DNA of 64,000 bases from JAXMEQ01 sp046348225 (GCA_046348225.1 JAXMEQ010000008.1:124001-188000); one strand, 5' to 3'; shown: positions 51,780 to 60,590, numbered from the stretch's first letter. Notes: a model not told the origin generated them from the sequence alone. A program made the numbers and translations.

Positions 51780-52118
51780 TTACTTGCCGAAGCTGGCGGC
51801 GGCAAACGCGGTGGCGCGCTGGGTCGTGGCCAGCGCAGCGCCCACCAGCGTGTCCACCACCACGGTGGCGCCGTCGGCGGTCAGGGCGATGCCCTTGGCG
51901 TAGTAGCCGCTGAACACCTTCTGTGCGTGCGCCGCGTTCTTGCGGGTTTCCGGCTTGAGCTGGGGGGCGGATTCCTTCAGCGCGGCGTTCCAGCGTTGCG
52001 TGAAGGCTTCGTTGATGCGTTCGCCGCCGGCGCGGTAGGCGTCGATGATCTGGTGGGCGGTGCTGCCCACGGTGGCGATGACGCCGGTGGCGGCCTTGGA
52101 GAATTCGTTGGTGGTCAT
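51780..52118 (-). CDS. Small helical protein, phasin-like
   Basis: 112-aa protein rich in Ala and Thr with no catalytic motif. Predicted helices cover about 5-55 and 65-110. The composition resembles phasin-type granule-associated proteins, but no family motif is certain. It sits between the SRPBCC and ferredoxin genes on the same strand. The start ATG at 52118 has AAAGGACTT just upstream. Confidence 0.65.
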   Translation of the reverse strand: MTTNEFSKAATGVIATVGSTAHQIIDAYRAGGERINEAFTQRWNAALKESAPQLKPETRKNAAHAQKVFSGYYAKGIALTADGATVVVDTLVGAALATTQRATAFAAASFGK

Positions 52119-52193
52119 GGCAAAGTCCTTTCGGTGAATGCCACGATTGTCCGGAAGCCGCCTAGGGCCTGCGCCCTAAAGGGCAGGATTTTC

Positions 52194-52466
52194 CTAGAGG
52201 TCGAGCACTAGAACCGGGCTCCTGCTGCGCGAGATGCAGGGCATGAAACAGTCGTTGGCGGCCTGCTCCTCGGGCGTGAGGTACATGTCCCAGTGGTCCG
52301 GCTCACCCTCCAGCACCCGCGTCAGGCAGGTGCCACACACCCCCTGCTGGCACGAGGTGGCGACTTCCACCCCGCAGGCCTGCAGCGCTTCCAGCACGCT
52401 CTGGCCGGCCGCCACCGGAACGACCCGGCCCGAGCGGGCGAGCTTCACTTCAAATTCAGTGCCCAT
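52194..52466 (-). CDS. Stand-alone [2Fe-2S] ferredoxin (VanB C-terminal type)
   Basis: 90-aa protein equal to the C-terminal ferredoxin domain of phthalate dioxygenase-type reductases: cluster ligands Cys39, Cys44, Cys47 (CQQGVCGTC) and Cys77 (MPC). The typical HWDMYLTPEEQAANDCFMPC stretch is present. The FMN/FAD and NAD domains of such reductases are absent, so it must receive electrons from a reductase coded elsewhere. Its start overlaps the Rieske oxygenase stop by one base, which points to that enzyme as its partner. Confidence 0.92.
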   Translation of the reverse strand: MGTEFEVKLARSGRVVPVAAGQSVLEALQACGVEVATSCQQGVCGTCLTRVLEGEPDHWDMYLTPEEQAANDCFMPCISRSRSPVLVLDL

Positions 52467-53680
52467 CAGGTCTCCAGGAAATTGCCGGCGCTGAATTTCA
52501 CCGGGGGCGCATCCAGGTCAAAGCAGACACCCGCCGGGTCGCCGCCACGGGCCACGGTGTCCAGCTGCTTTTGCAGCAGGCGGCGCAGCATCACGATGCC
52601 GCGGTCGCTGGTGGCCAGGTGCTCTTCGGAATGCTTCGCAATGGCCCCCTGGCTGACCATGGCCTCGTGGTCGCCGGGGAACTGCTGGTGTTCTTCCTCG
52701 GTGAGCTCTTCCCAGAGCTTGCCGCCCAGCCGCGAGCGCATGCGTTGCAGCTCGCCCTGTTCCTTCACCCGCCCCACCACGTAGATGCGGAAGCTGTGGT
52801 CGTCGATCGGCAGCACCCAGCCCAGCGACTCGACCATGCCGTAGCGTCCGATGCGCGGGCTCGGGATCACGCGCAGCGTGGGCAGGCCGGCCTCGCTGAT
52901 GCGGCGCAGTGTGGTGCCGTCGGGCAGCTTGCGCAGTGACAGCGTGCGCACAGAAATGTCGGTGGTGTCCCAGCTGACCTCTGGCATCACGGCCATCTGC
53001 GGCACAAACTGCGTGCCGCTGAAGCTGGAATGAAGAATGACCACGTGGAACGGGTCCACCAGGTTCTCGTAGTGCTGCAGCCAGTTGCACGGGATGACCT
53101 GCGGGCCGCCGCCGCCAATGCTGCGGTCGTCGGCTTCCAGGAACTCGCCGGGCTCCAGGGTTTCCAGGCACTCGTAGCGCGGCAGCACCGGCTTTTTCTC
53201 CGGCGGCCCCATGTACGCCCATACCAGGCCATAGCGCTCCTCGACCGGGTACCAGGGCTGGCGCACCTTGTCGCGCGCGCGCCCCAGTTCCGGCTCGCAG
53301 GGCTGCTCCACGCAGTGGCCCTGCACATCAAACAGCCAGCCGTGGTAGCAGCAGCGTATGCCGCGCTCTTCCACCTTGCCGTAATAAAGCGACGTGCCGC
53401 GGTGGGCACAGTGCGGGTACACCAGCCCCGGCCGCCCGGTCTTGTCGCGAAACAGGATCAGGTCTTCGCCCAGCACCCGCACCTTGCGCGGCACGTCGCT
53501 GGCGTCTGCCGCCAGGCCGACCGGGTGCCAGTAGCGGCGCAGCAGCTCGCCCATGGGCGTGCCGGGGCCAACTTCGGTGAGGTCGCGCTTGTAGCTGGGC
53601 GCCGGCCGGCCATAGGCAGTGCCGGTGTCCACCGTGATCGGAATCACGCGGGGCCGCGCTTCAGGGGTTGAATGGTCCAT
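52466..53680 (-). CDS. Rieske non-heme iron oxygenase, phthalate dioxygenase family
   Basis: 404-aa oxygenase alpha subunit. The Rieske cluster ligands are Cys91, His93, Cys110 and His113 (CAHRG ... CCYHGW). The mononuclear iron ligands are in DPFHVVILH (His212, His217) with Asp/Glu nearby. It resembles phthalate, phenoxybenzoate and other group II oxygenases, so an aromatic carboxylate or ether is a likely substrate. It is translated with the ferredoxin gene and lies 13 bp after a Bug binding-protein gene, a typical catabolic layout. Confidence 0.93.
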   Translation of the reverse strand: MDHSTPEARPRVIPITVDTGTAYGRPAPSYKRDLTEVGPGTPMGELLRRYWHPVGLAADASDVPRKVRVLGEDLILFRDKTGRPGLVYPHCAHRGTSLYYGKVEERGIRCCYHGWLFDVQGHCVEQPCEPELGRARDKVRQPWYPVEERYGLVWAYMGPPEKKPVLPRYECLETLEPGEFLEADDRSIGGGGPQVIPCNWLQHYENLVDPFHVVILHSSFSGTQFVPQMAVMPEVSWDTTDISVRTLSLRKLPDGTTLRRISEAGLPTLRVIPSPRIGRYGMVESLGWVLPIDDHSFRIYVVGRVKEQGELQRMRSRLGGKLWEELTEEEHQQFPGDHEAMVSQGAIAKHSEEHLATSDRGIVMLRRLLQKQLDTVARGGDPAGVCFDLDAPPVKFSAGNFLET

Positions 53681-53693
53681 GGCGGTACGGTCC

Positions 53694-54668
53694 TTATTGC
53701 GCGGTCACACCGGCGGCTTTGATGAGTTCCGCCACGCGCGGGTAGTCGGCTGTGAACACCTGCATGAACTGGGCGGGCGTGTTGCCCAGCGGCTCGAAGC
53801 CGTAGCCGGTGAGCCGGGCCTGCACATCCGGCATGGCCGTGATCTCGCGCAGCGCCGTCACCCAGGCGGCCTGGATGTCGGCCGGCAGCCGGGCCGGCGC
53901 GTACATGCCGATCCAGCTGTCCACGTCGAAGCCCGCGAAACCCTGCTCGCCGAAGGTCGGCACATTGGGCATGGTGGATACGCGGCGCGTGCCGGCCACG
54001 CCCAGCACCTTCATCTTGCCGCCCTGCACCTGGGCGCGTGCGGTGGACGGGTTGGCCCAGGCAAAGTCGAGCAGGTCACCAAACAGGTCGCTGTGCACCG
54101 CCGCCTCGGCCTTGTAGGGCACATGGGTCAGTTTGGCGCCGCTCTGGCGCTGCAGCAGCTCGCCAAACAGGTGGGCCGACGAGCCGCTGCCCCAGGTGCC
54201 GTAGTTCAGCGGCTTGGGTGACTTTTTGGCGTACTCGACGAATTCCTTCAGGTTGTTGAACGGTGCATTGGCGCGTGCCACGATCATCGGTCCGCCGGTG
54301 GCCAGCATCGACAGCGGCGTGAAGTCCTTCACCGGGTCATACGGCAGCTTCTGCAGGATGGCCACGTTCACGTGGGTGAGTGGCAGCGTCATCATCACGG
54401 TGTAGCCGTCGGCCGGGGCCTTGGCCACGAAGTCGGCCGCAATGATGCCGCTGGCGCCGGGCTTGGCGTCCACGATCACCGGCTGGCCCCAGCGCGCGCT
54501 GAGCTTTTCGCCATAGACGCGCGCCAGCGTATCGATGGGCCCGCCCCCGGTGCCGAACGGCACAATGCGGATCACCCGGTTGGGGAAGGGCGCGGAGGTC
54601 TGGGCCAGCAGTGGCGTTGCCGCGAGCGCAGCGGTTGCGGCAACAAAAGTTCTACGGCTGTGCGTCAT
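53694..54668 (-). CDS. Bug-family tripartite tricarboxylate transporter substrate-binding protein
   Basis: 324-aa periplasmic binding protein with a Tat-like N-terminus (SRRTFVAATAALAATPLLAQ, signal peptide). FPNRVIRIVPFGTGGG, IDTLARVYGEKL and DAKPGASG are typical Bug sequence. Its gene precedes the Rieske oxygenase by 13 bp and is divergent from a LysR gene, so it probably binds the oxygenase substrate or a precursor. GGAGA precedes the start. Confidence 0.94.
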   Translation of the reverse strand: MTHSRRTFVAATAALAATPLLAQTSAPFPNRVIRIVPFGTGGGPIDTLARVYGEKLSARWGQPVIVDAKPGASGIIAADFVAKAPADGYTVMMTLPLTHVNVAILQKLPYDPVKDFTPLSMLATGGPMIVARANAPFNNLKEFVEYAKKSPKPLNYGTWGSGSSAHLFGELLQRQSGAKLTHVPYKAEAAVHSDLFGDLLDFAWANPSTARAQVQGGKMKVLGVAGTRRVSTMPNVPTFGEQGFAGFDVDSWIGMYAPARLPADIQAAWVTALREITAMPDVQARLTGYGFEPLGNTPAQFMQVFTADYPRVAELIKAAGVTAQ

Positions 54669-54756
54669 GGTGCAAGTCTCCTGTCGTTGTGGTCGGAACC
54701 CGGCCATGATGCGGTGGCACAGGGACTGACGCAATTCGATTGTTTGGATATGAGAT

Positions 54757-55677
54757 ATGAACCCGCGTGATATCCGCAGCCTGGACATCGGCATGCTGCG
54801 CACCTTCGACGCGCTGATGCGCGAGGGCAGCGTCTCGCGCGCCGCGGCGCGGCTGTTCCTGAGCCAGCCGGCGGTCAGTGCCTCGCTCAACCGCCTGCGC
54901 GAAGCCTTTGACGACCCGCTGTTCACGCGCACGGCCCATGGCGTCACACCCACGCCGCGGGCCCATGCGCTGGCGCCGCAGGTGGGCAAGGTGCTGGCCG
55001 ACATCGCGGCCCTGCTCGAAGCCGACCAGCCATTCAACCCCGCCACCTCCGGCCGCATCTTCCGCATCGCAGGCTCTGACCACGCGAGCCGCAACATCCT
55101 GCCGGTGCTGGGGCAGACGCTGGCGGCCTGCGGCTCCGGCATCCGCATCGTCTGGGAGCCACCCGGTACCTGGTCGCTGCCCGAGCGGCTGCACCGCGGC
55201 GACCTGGACCTGGCCGTGGTGGCGCGCATCAAGATGCCGCGCGACATGGAAACCCTCACGCTGTACGAAGACCACTATGTGTACGCCCTGCGCGCCGGCC
55301 ACCCGCGCGCCGGTGAGCCGCTCACGCTCGACATGTTCTGCGAGATTCCGCAGATCTTTCTGGGCTATGGCTCGTCGATCCTGGACGACACCATCGACGA
55401 CCTGCTGCAGGCCGAAGGCTGCCAGCGGCTGGCGCAGATCGCCGTCACCAGCTTTGGCCAGATCATCCACCAGCTGCAGCACAGCGACCACGCGGCCATC
55501 CTGGGCTCGCGCGTGGCCCAGGCCCATGCCGACAAGCTGCACATCCAGCCGCTGCCGTTCACGTTGCCGGGCTACCAGTCGTTGCTGTGCTGGGACGCCC
55601 GCACGCATGCCGACGCCGGCATCCAGTGGCTCAAGAAGGAGATCCTGGCCTGCTACCAGCCCCGGGCCGCGGGCTAG
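54757..55677 (+). CDS. LysR-family regulator of the Rieske cluster (by position)
   Basis: 306-aa LysR protein: N-terminal winged HTH (about 10-68, with REGSVSRAAARLFLSQPAVS) and a periplasmic-binding-type effector domain. It is divergent from the Bug-Rieske-ferredoxin genes, so it is presumed to activate them in response to the substrate. The 88-bp gap contains CAAT-TCG-ATTG (54732-54742), a small dyad that could be part of a LysR site. It ends with a 4-bp tail overlap (CTAG) with the next gene. Confidence 0.94.
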   Translation: MNPRDIRSLDIGMLRTFDALMREGSVSRAAARLFLSQPAVSASLNRLREAFDDPLFTRTAHGVTPTPRAHALAPQVGKVLADIAALLEADQPFNPATSGRIFRIAGSDHASRNILPVLGQTLAACGSGIRIVWEPPGTWSLPERLHRGDLDLAVVARIKMPRDMETLTLYEDHYVYALRAGHPRAGEPLTLDMFCEIPQIFLGYGSSILDDTIDDLLQAEGCQRLAQIAVTSFGQIIHQLQHSDHAAILGSRVAQAHADKLHIQPLPFTLPGYQSLLCWDARTHADAGIQWLKKEILACYQPRAAG

Positions 55678-56309
55678 ACCAGCCCGGCCGGCTCGGTGGG
55701 GCGGAAGGCTTGCGGGCCGGCATCGGCGGCCCCGGCACCGTGGTGGCGGTCACCCTCGGCCATCATTTTTTCCAGGGCCTCCCGTCGCGCCTGCGCCGGC
55801 GCCTGGGAATGTTGCAGCAGCGGCGAGGGCACATGCGCCGCGGCGGCGGGCAGTGGCGGCTGCACGGGTGCGGGTGGCTGCACCACCGGTGCGGCCTTCC
55901 AGAAACCGGCGTCCGGCATGACGGGGCAGACGCTGTTGTCGGGCAGGGCAAACTGCCACGACACACCGGCAAACCAGCCTTCGGCCAGTGGGTCAAAAAT
56001 CATCAGGCGGCTCTGGAAGCTGCCTTGCAGCGCAACGCACAGCGGCAGCAGGCGTGGCTCCCAGTGCCGCAGCAGCAGACGCACATGCATGCCCGGCTTG
56101 CCCTCGCGCGACATGGTGTTGAGCGTTTCCACGCCCACCCACTCCGCTGGAATGCCATGCAGCCGCAATGTGTCGCGCAGCACCACCCGCACCAGTTCGC
56201 GCCGCGTCGCCGCCGGCGAGGTGGACGACTGGGTGGAACTGCGCAGCACGGTCGAAGCCGGCTTCTTGCGCGCACTCGGGTTGCCAAAAAGCAGGTCGAT
56301 CAGGCTCAT
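55674..56309 (-). CDS. Uncharacterised protein, possible regulatory adaptor
   Basis: 211-aa protein. It starts MSLIDLLFGNPSARKKPAST, has a Ser/Thr-rich stretch, then an alpha+beta core (about 35-120) containing RELVRVVLRDTLRLHGIPAEW and RLLLRHWEPRLLPL. A Pro/Ala-rich linker and a C-terminal helix (QARREALEKMMAEGD) follow. I do not recognise the family. The ATG at 56309 fits the start of the core. It is convergent with the LysR gene. Confidence 0.7.
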   Translation of the reverse strand: MSLIDLLFGNPSARKKPASTVLRSSTQSSTSPAATRRELVRVVLRDTLRLHGIPAEWVGVETLNTMSREGKPGMHVRLLLRHWEPRLLPLCVALQGSFQSRLMIFDPLAEGWFAGVSWQFALPDNSVCPVMPDAGFWKAAPVVQPPAPVQPPLPAAAAHVPSPLLQHSQAPAQARREALEKMMAEGDRHHGAGAADAGPQAFRPTEPAGLV

Positions 56310-56458
56310 GGGGTGCTTTGACGGACGGGTGTAACGGGGTGGTATTAAAATGTAACAGAATTGAGCGCGATGAAAGGGCTCGATGAAAGGGGCGCGCCGC
56401 CCGTCCCCCGAATGCCCTTGTGCGCACCGAAATCGACCCGCGGCGCACAATGCTCGCC

Positions 56459-56860
56459 ATGAGTACCCTCCAGCCCCCGGCCAACCCGGAAAAAGACCCG
56501 CGCATCAAAGCCGTGTTTGACGACATCCGCGCCACGCGCAATACCGAGTTCATCAACAACCTGTGGCGTTACCTGGCGTTTGACCCGGCGCTGCTGGAGT
56601 CCACCTGGGCCGAGGTCAAGCGCGTCATGGCCACGCCCTCGTCGCTGGACCCGCTGACCAAGGAACTGGTCTACATCACCGCGTCCATCATCAACAACTG
56701 CAGCTATTGCGTGCATTCGCACACAGCCGCCGCCAAAGCCAGGGGCATGACGGCCGAACAGCACGCCGAGCTGATGGCCATCGTGGGCCTGGCCGCCAAG
56801 ACCAACCAGCTGGCCACTGCGCTGCAGGTGCCGCTGGACCAGGCGTTCGACAAGGGTTGA
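56459..56860 (+). CDS. AhpD-like / carboxymuconolactone decarboxylase-family protein
   Basis: 133-aa protein with the AhpD-type redox motif CSYCVHSH (Cys81, Cys84, His88) in an all-helical fold, ending GLAAKTNQLATALQVPLDQ. Likely a peroxidase-related enzyme that reduces hydroperoxides with thiol partners. The start is MSTLQPP at 56459; longer ATG choices upstream add non-family sequence. It is followed after 3 bp by the esterase gene, so the pair is cotranscribed. Confidence 0.88.
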   Translation: MSTLQPPANPEKDPRIKAVFDDIRATRNTEFINNLWRYLAFDPALLESTWAEVKRVMATPSSLDPLTKELVYITASIINNCSYCVHSHTAAAKARGMTAEQHAELMAIVGLAAKTNQLATALQVPLDQAFDKG

Positions 56861-56863
56861 GCC

Positions 56864-57532
56864 ATGCCGCTGCGAACCATCGAAATTGAAACCGGCGACT
56901 ACCCGCGCGCCACCGTGATGCTGATGCACGGCCTGGGCGCCGACGGCAACGACTTTGTGCCGCTGGTGCAGGAGCTGGACCTGGCGGCTGTGGGCCCGGT
57001 GCGCTTTGTATTCCCCAACGCGCCGGTGATGCCGGTGTCGCTCAATGGCGGCTATGCCATGCCGGCCTGGTACGACATCCACCCCGACCGCAGCCGCGAA
57101 GACGAAGCCGGCCTGCGCCGCTCGCAGGCCGCCATCGAAGAGCTGCTGGCGCGCGAGAAGGTGCGCGGCATTCCGGCGCGGCGCATTGTGCTGGCCGGCT
57201 TCTCGCAGGGCTGCGCCATGGCGCTCATGACCGGGCTGCGCCACGCCGAGGCGCTGGCCGGCATCGTGGGCCTGTCAGGCTACCTGCCGCTGGCGGGCCT
57301 GACAGCGGCCGAGCGCAGCGCCGCCAACCAGGCCACGCCCATCTTCATGGCGCATGGCGAGCAGGACGAGATGGTGGTCATGCCGCGTGCCACCGCATCG
57401 CGCGACGCCCTGCAGGCGCTGGGCTACAACGTGCAGTGGCAGCAATACCCCATGCCGCATTCGGTGTGCATGGAAGAGGTGGCCGACCTCAACCGCTGGC
57501 TGCTGCAGGTGCTGGCCGACAAGCCGGCCTGA
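56864..57532 (+). CDS. Alpha/beta-hydrolase carboxylesterase (phospholipase/carboxylesterase family)
   Basis: 222-aa esterase. The nucleophile Ser114 is in GFSQG, with Asp168 (GEQDEMV) and His199 (YPMPHSV) completing the triad. The oxyanion region MHGLGADGND follows the first strand. Such enzymes hydrolyse short acyl esters or depalmitoylate proteins. It follows the AhpD-like gene directly. Confidence 0.93.
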   Translation: MPLRTIEIETGDYPRATVMLMHGLGADGNDFVPLVQELDLAAVGPVRFVFPNAPVMPVSLNGGYAMPAWYDIHPDRSREDEAGLRRSQAAIEELLAREKVRGIPARRIVLAGFSQGCAMALMTGLRHAEALAGIVGLSGYLPLAGLTAAERSAANQATPIFMAHGEQDEMVVMPRATASRDALQALGYNVQWQQYPMPHSVCMEEVADLNRWLLQVLADKPA

Positions 57533-57542
57533 CGCACCGCGC

Positions 57543-57686
57543 TCAGGACTTGTTCTTTTCCTTGCCGCGCGGCAGCACCGTGGTGGTGGGCGGCATGGGC
57601 CGGTCAGACGTGCCCTGCTTCGGGGGCGACGTGTCCTTCTTGGGCTTCTTGGTCATCTTGTTGCTGCGCTGTTCGCCTTTGGCCAT
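57543..57686 (-). CDS. Small basic protein of unknown function
   Basis: 47-aa Lys-rich protein (MAKGEQRSNKMTKKPKKD ...) with a perfect AGGAGG Shine-Dalgarno 7 bp before the ATG at 57686, which decides the start. It is disordered by composition and convergent with the esterase gene. Similar short Lys/Pro-rich proteins are common in Burkholderiales but not understood. Confidence 0.75.
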   Translation of the reverse strand: MAKGEQRSNKMTKKPKKDTSPPKQGTSDRPMPPTTTVLPRGKEKNKS

Positions 57687-57736
57687 GGAGCCTCCTGGGT
57701 TGCGGCCCCGGGGTGAAGCCGACACAGGATGTTAAA

Positions 57737-58732
57737 TCACGCCGCGGCCTGCCGCGCTGCCAGCTGCGCCTTGAGGTTCAGGATCTCCCGGCGCGAGTTG
57801 ATGCGCTCGGTGTCGTCGCGGATGCACAGCGTCAGGCCCTGGTCGCTGGGCCAGACCTTCATGTACACCCAGATGCCCAGCGGCCGGTAGAACTTGGTGA
57901 ACTCCACCGTGCGGCCGTCGCGGATGGCGTCCTGGCATTTTTCGAGGAAGGTGCCCGACGCGGTCTCGGGGAATTCCGTCAGCAGGCAGCGGCCCTTGAG
58001 CGCATCGCGGTCGCGCCGCAGGATGCGCTGGGCCTCCGGGTTCATGTAGATGAAGCACCACTCGTGGTCGAGCAGGATGAAGCCGTCGGTCAGGATTTCC
58101 AGCGTCTGCGTGAAGCGCTCGGCGGTGCGGCGGGCCTGGTCGGCCACCGCGCGGAACTTGCTGATGTCCTGCAGCGCGCCGTGCACATGCGTGATCTTGC
58201 CGCCCGCGTCGCGCTCGGCCTCGCCAATGGCGCGGATCCACAGCGGCTTGCCCCGGGCGGTGGTGAGCTGCAGCTCCAGATCGAACGGCGCGCCGGTTTT
58301 GGCGCAGCGCTCGAAGCCCTCGATCAGCAGCTCCTGCGACTCGGGGGTGTAGAAATTCAGCATGCCCTGCGAATCGGGCTCGTAGTCGGCAGGCACCTCG
58401 TGGATGGCCTTCACTTCGTCGGACCACACCCACTTCATGCCGGCGAGCTGCACGCCCCAGGCGCCCAGCCGCCCGGCGGCCGCGGCCATGCGCAGCAGGG
58501 CCTGGGTTTCCTTGAGCTGCTGCTCCGACATCCAGGTGGCCGACACGCCACCGTCAGCGCCCAGGTAGCCGCGGTAGGTGACGCCGGGTGTCCAGTAGGC
58601 GTTGTCGCGCGCGCCGCTGCCGGCGGAGTCCGGGCCCTGGCCGCGGGTGCGCCAGAGCCGGCGCCAGGCTGAAGCGACCTCTTCACCGAGGCCGGTGACG
58701 TCATTGACCGGGAGCGCGTTTGCCTGGGCCAT
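57737..58732 (-). CDS. PAS-domain sensor protein without an output domain
   Basis: 331-aa protein with two PAS domains: one at about 75-200 ending in the PAC-like ITHVHGALQDISKFRAV and one at about 205-320 with LTDGFILLDHEWCFIYMNPEAQ. A short helical stretch (202-220) joins them and a C-terminal helix follows. No kinase, GGDEF, EAL or HTH domain is present, so it must act through a partner or as an adaptor. GGAGAG precedes the ATG at 58732. It is divergent from the ankyrin gene. Confidence 0.88.
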   Translation of the reverse strand: MAQANALPVNDVTGLGEEVASAWRRLWRTRGQGPDSAGSGARDNAYWTPGVTYRGYLGADGGVSATWMSEQQLKETQALLRMAAAAGRLGAWGVQLAGMKWVWSDEVKAIHEVPADYEPDSQGMLNFYTPESQELLIEGFERCAKTGAPFDLELQLTTARGKPLWIRAIGEAERDAGGKITHVHGALQDISKFRAVADQARRTAERFTQTLEILTDGFILLDHEWCFIYMNPEAQRILRRDRDALKGRCLLTEFPETASGTFLEKCQDAIRDGRTVEFTKFYRPLGIWVYMKVWPSDQGLTLCIRDDTERINSRREILNLKAQLAARQAAA

Positions 58733-58852
58733 GGTCTCTCCTGTGGGTGCCGCCGGACGGCCCGGGGGTGCGGGGTTGGTGTCGGCGTTACGCATGCGAG
58801 CATGCGTATGCACGAGCTGTGCCACCCGCCGGGTTTGCAGGCAAAATCGGGC

Positions 58853-58904
58853 TCCAGCCCGCGTGGGCATTGCGTGAGGCACTATGAAAAAGATAGCAAT
58901 TCCA
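58853..58904 (-). repeat. Interspersed repeat, copy 8
   Basis: Reverse orientation: TCCAGCCCGCGTG, ATTGCGTGAGGCACTATG and GATAGCAATTCC. Its GTGAGG-CACT-ATG looks like a ribosome site and start codon in frame with the ankyrin gene 10 codons downstream. Confidence 0.85.
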
Positions 58905-58913
58905 GGCACCAAA

Positions 58914-59558
58914 ATGACGCGCCGCAGCCTGCTGGCGGTGCTGGCCATGGCCCCCGCGGTGCACGCGCAAGACGCGGCCCTGGTGGACGCCGCCGCGCGC
59001 GGCGACTTGAGCCGGGTGCGCGCCCTGCTGGCCGCCGGCGCGGCGCTGGAGCAGCGCGACGCCCGCCGGCGCACCGCGCTGCTGGCCGCCACCCAGGGCA
59101 ACCACGAAGCAGTGGCGCTGGAGCTGATCGCCCGCGGGGCCGACGTGAATGCGCAGGACGACCAGCAGGACAGCGCCTTTTTGCTGGCGGGCGCGCGCGG
59201 CTACACCAACATCCTGCGTGCCACCCTGGTGGCCGGCGCCAACCTCAAAAGCACCAACCGCTACGGCGGCACGGCGCTGATCCCGGCCTGCCACTACGGC
59301 CATGTGGAAACGGTGCGCGTGCTGCTGGGCACCGCGATCGACGTGAACCATGTCAACAACCTCGGCTGGACGGCCCTGCTGGAGGCGGTGATCCTGGGCG
59401 ACGGCGGCCCGGCCCACACCGAAATCGTGCGCCTGCTGATCGCCGCGCGGGCCAACGTGAACCTGGCCGACCGCCAGGGCGTGACGCCGCTGCAGCACGC
59501 CGTGCAGCGCAACCAGGCCACCGTGGCCGCGCTGCTGCGCGCGGCTGGCGCACGCTGA
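58914..59558 (+). CDS. Secreted ankyrin-repeat protein
   Basis: 214-aa protein starting MTRRSLLAVLAMAPAVHA, a Tat/Sec-like signal peptide. About five ankyrin repeats follow (ALLAATQGNHEAVALELIAR, then ...ADVNAQDDQQ, and so on to GVTPLQHAVQRNQATVAALL). An alternative start at 58884 lies inside the interspersed repeat copy and would add ten residues (MKKIAIPGTK) before the signal peptide. Because both starts have plausible ribosome sites, the repeat may have created a new start. A periplasmic protein-interaction role is inferred. Confidence 0.85.
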   Translation: MTRRSLLAVLAMAPAVHAQDAALVDAAARGDLSRVRALLAAGAALEQRDARRRTALLAATQGNHEAVALELIARGADVNAQDDQQDSAFLLAGARGYTNILRATLVAGANLKSTNRYGGTALIPACHYGHVETVRVLLGTAIDVNHVNNLGWTALLEAVILGDGGPAHTEIVRLLIAARANVNLADRQGVTPLQHAVQRNQATVAALLRAAGAR

Positions 59559-59578
59559 GGCCCTTGCGCTGAAGCCCG

Positions 59579-60565
59579 TCAGGGCAGCAGCACGATGGCG
59601 CCGGTGGTCTGCCGCGCCTCGGCCGCGCGGTGGGCATCGGCCGCCTGCGCCAGTGCAAAGCGCGCGCCGATGGTGGCACGCACCGCGCCGCTGCGCAGCG
59701 CGTCAAACACATCGGCCGCATTGGCGCGGAAGGTGGCCGCGTCGGCGTTGTGCGGGAAGACGGACGGCCGCGTCAGGAACAGGCAGCCCTTCTTGTTCAG
59801 CAGCTCGGGCTCGATGGCCGGCGCCGGGCCCGAAGCGGCGCCGTACAGCACCACCATGCCAAACGGCGCGCAGCAGTCGAGCGAACCCATGAAGGTGTGC
59901 TGCGCCACCGAGTCGTACACCACGCGCGCCTTGCGCCCGCCGGTGGCGGCCACCACCTGGGCCACCCAGTCGGGCTGGGTGTAGTCGATGCAGGCGTCCG
60001 CGCCTTCGGCCTGCGCCAGCGCGCACTTGGCGGCCGAGCCGGCCGTGCCCACCACGTTGGCGCCCAGGGCCTTGGCCCAGCGCACCAGAATCAGCCCCAC
60101 ACCGCCCGCCGCCGCATGCACCAGCACCACGTCGCCCGGCTGCACAGCGTGGGTTTTCTTCACCAGGTACTGCGCCGTCATGGCCTTGAAGAACACGGCG
60201 GCCGCGTCTTCGTCGCCGATGCCGGGCGGAATCTTCACCACCTTGGCGGCCGGCACGTTGCGGTGGCTGGCGTAGGCGCCCACCCCGGCGTTCATGTAGA
60301 CCACGTGGTCGCCCACGGCCAGGCCGGTCACGCCGTCGCCCAGCGCCTGCACCACGCCCGCGGCCTCGTGGCCCAGGCCGGTGGGCGTGGGCAGCGGGTA
60401 CTTGCCGCTGCGCTGGTAGACGTCGATGTAGTTGAAGCCAATGGCCGTCTGGCGCAGCTGCACCTCGCCCGCGGCGGGGGCGGGCAGGTCGATGGTTTCG
60501 AGCTGCATCACCTCGGGGGCGCCGAAGGCATGCAGGCGGATGGCTTGGGTCTGGGGCTGGGTCAT
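59579..60565 (-). CDS. Quinone oxidoreductase (zinc-independent MDR family)
   Basis: 328-aa NADPH-dependent oxidoreductase of the quinone reductase/zeta-crystallin type. It begins QAIRLHAFGAPEVMQLETID, has the cofactor-binding VHAAAGGVGLILV (A-A-x-G-G-V-G) and lacks the zinc-binding cysteines of alcohol dehydrogenases. YNYIDVYQ-type segments (NYIDVYQRSGKYPLP) are typical of QorA. It is convergent with the ankyrin gene. Its true substrate may be a quinone or an activated alkene. Confidence 0.92.
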   Translation of the reverse strand: MTQPQTQAIRLHAFGAPEVMQLETIDLPAPAAGEVQLRQTAIGFNYIDVYQRSGKYPLPTPTGLGHEAAGVVQALGDGVTGLAVGDHVVYMNAGVGAYASHRNVPAAKVVKIPPGIGDEDAAAVFFKAMTAQYLVKKTHAVQPGDVVLVHAAAGGVGLILVRWAKALGANVVGTAGSAAKCALAQAEGADACIDYTQPDWVAQVVAATGGRKARVVYDSVAQHTFMGSLDCCAPFGMVVLYGAASGPAPAIEPELLNKKGCLFLTRPSVFPHNADAATFRANAADVFDALRSGAVRATIGARFALAQAADAHRAAEARQTTGAIVLLP

Positions 60566-60590
60566 GCGGGCATTATTGGCCCGCCCGCCT

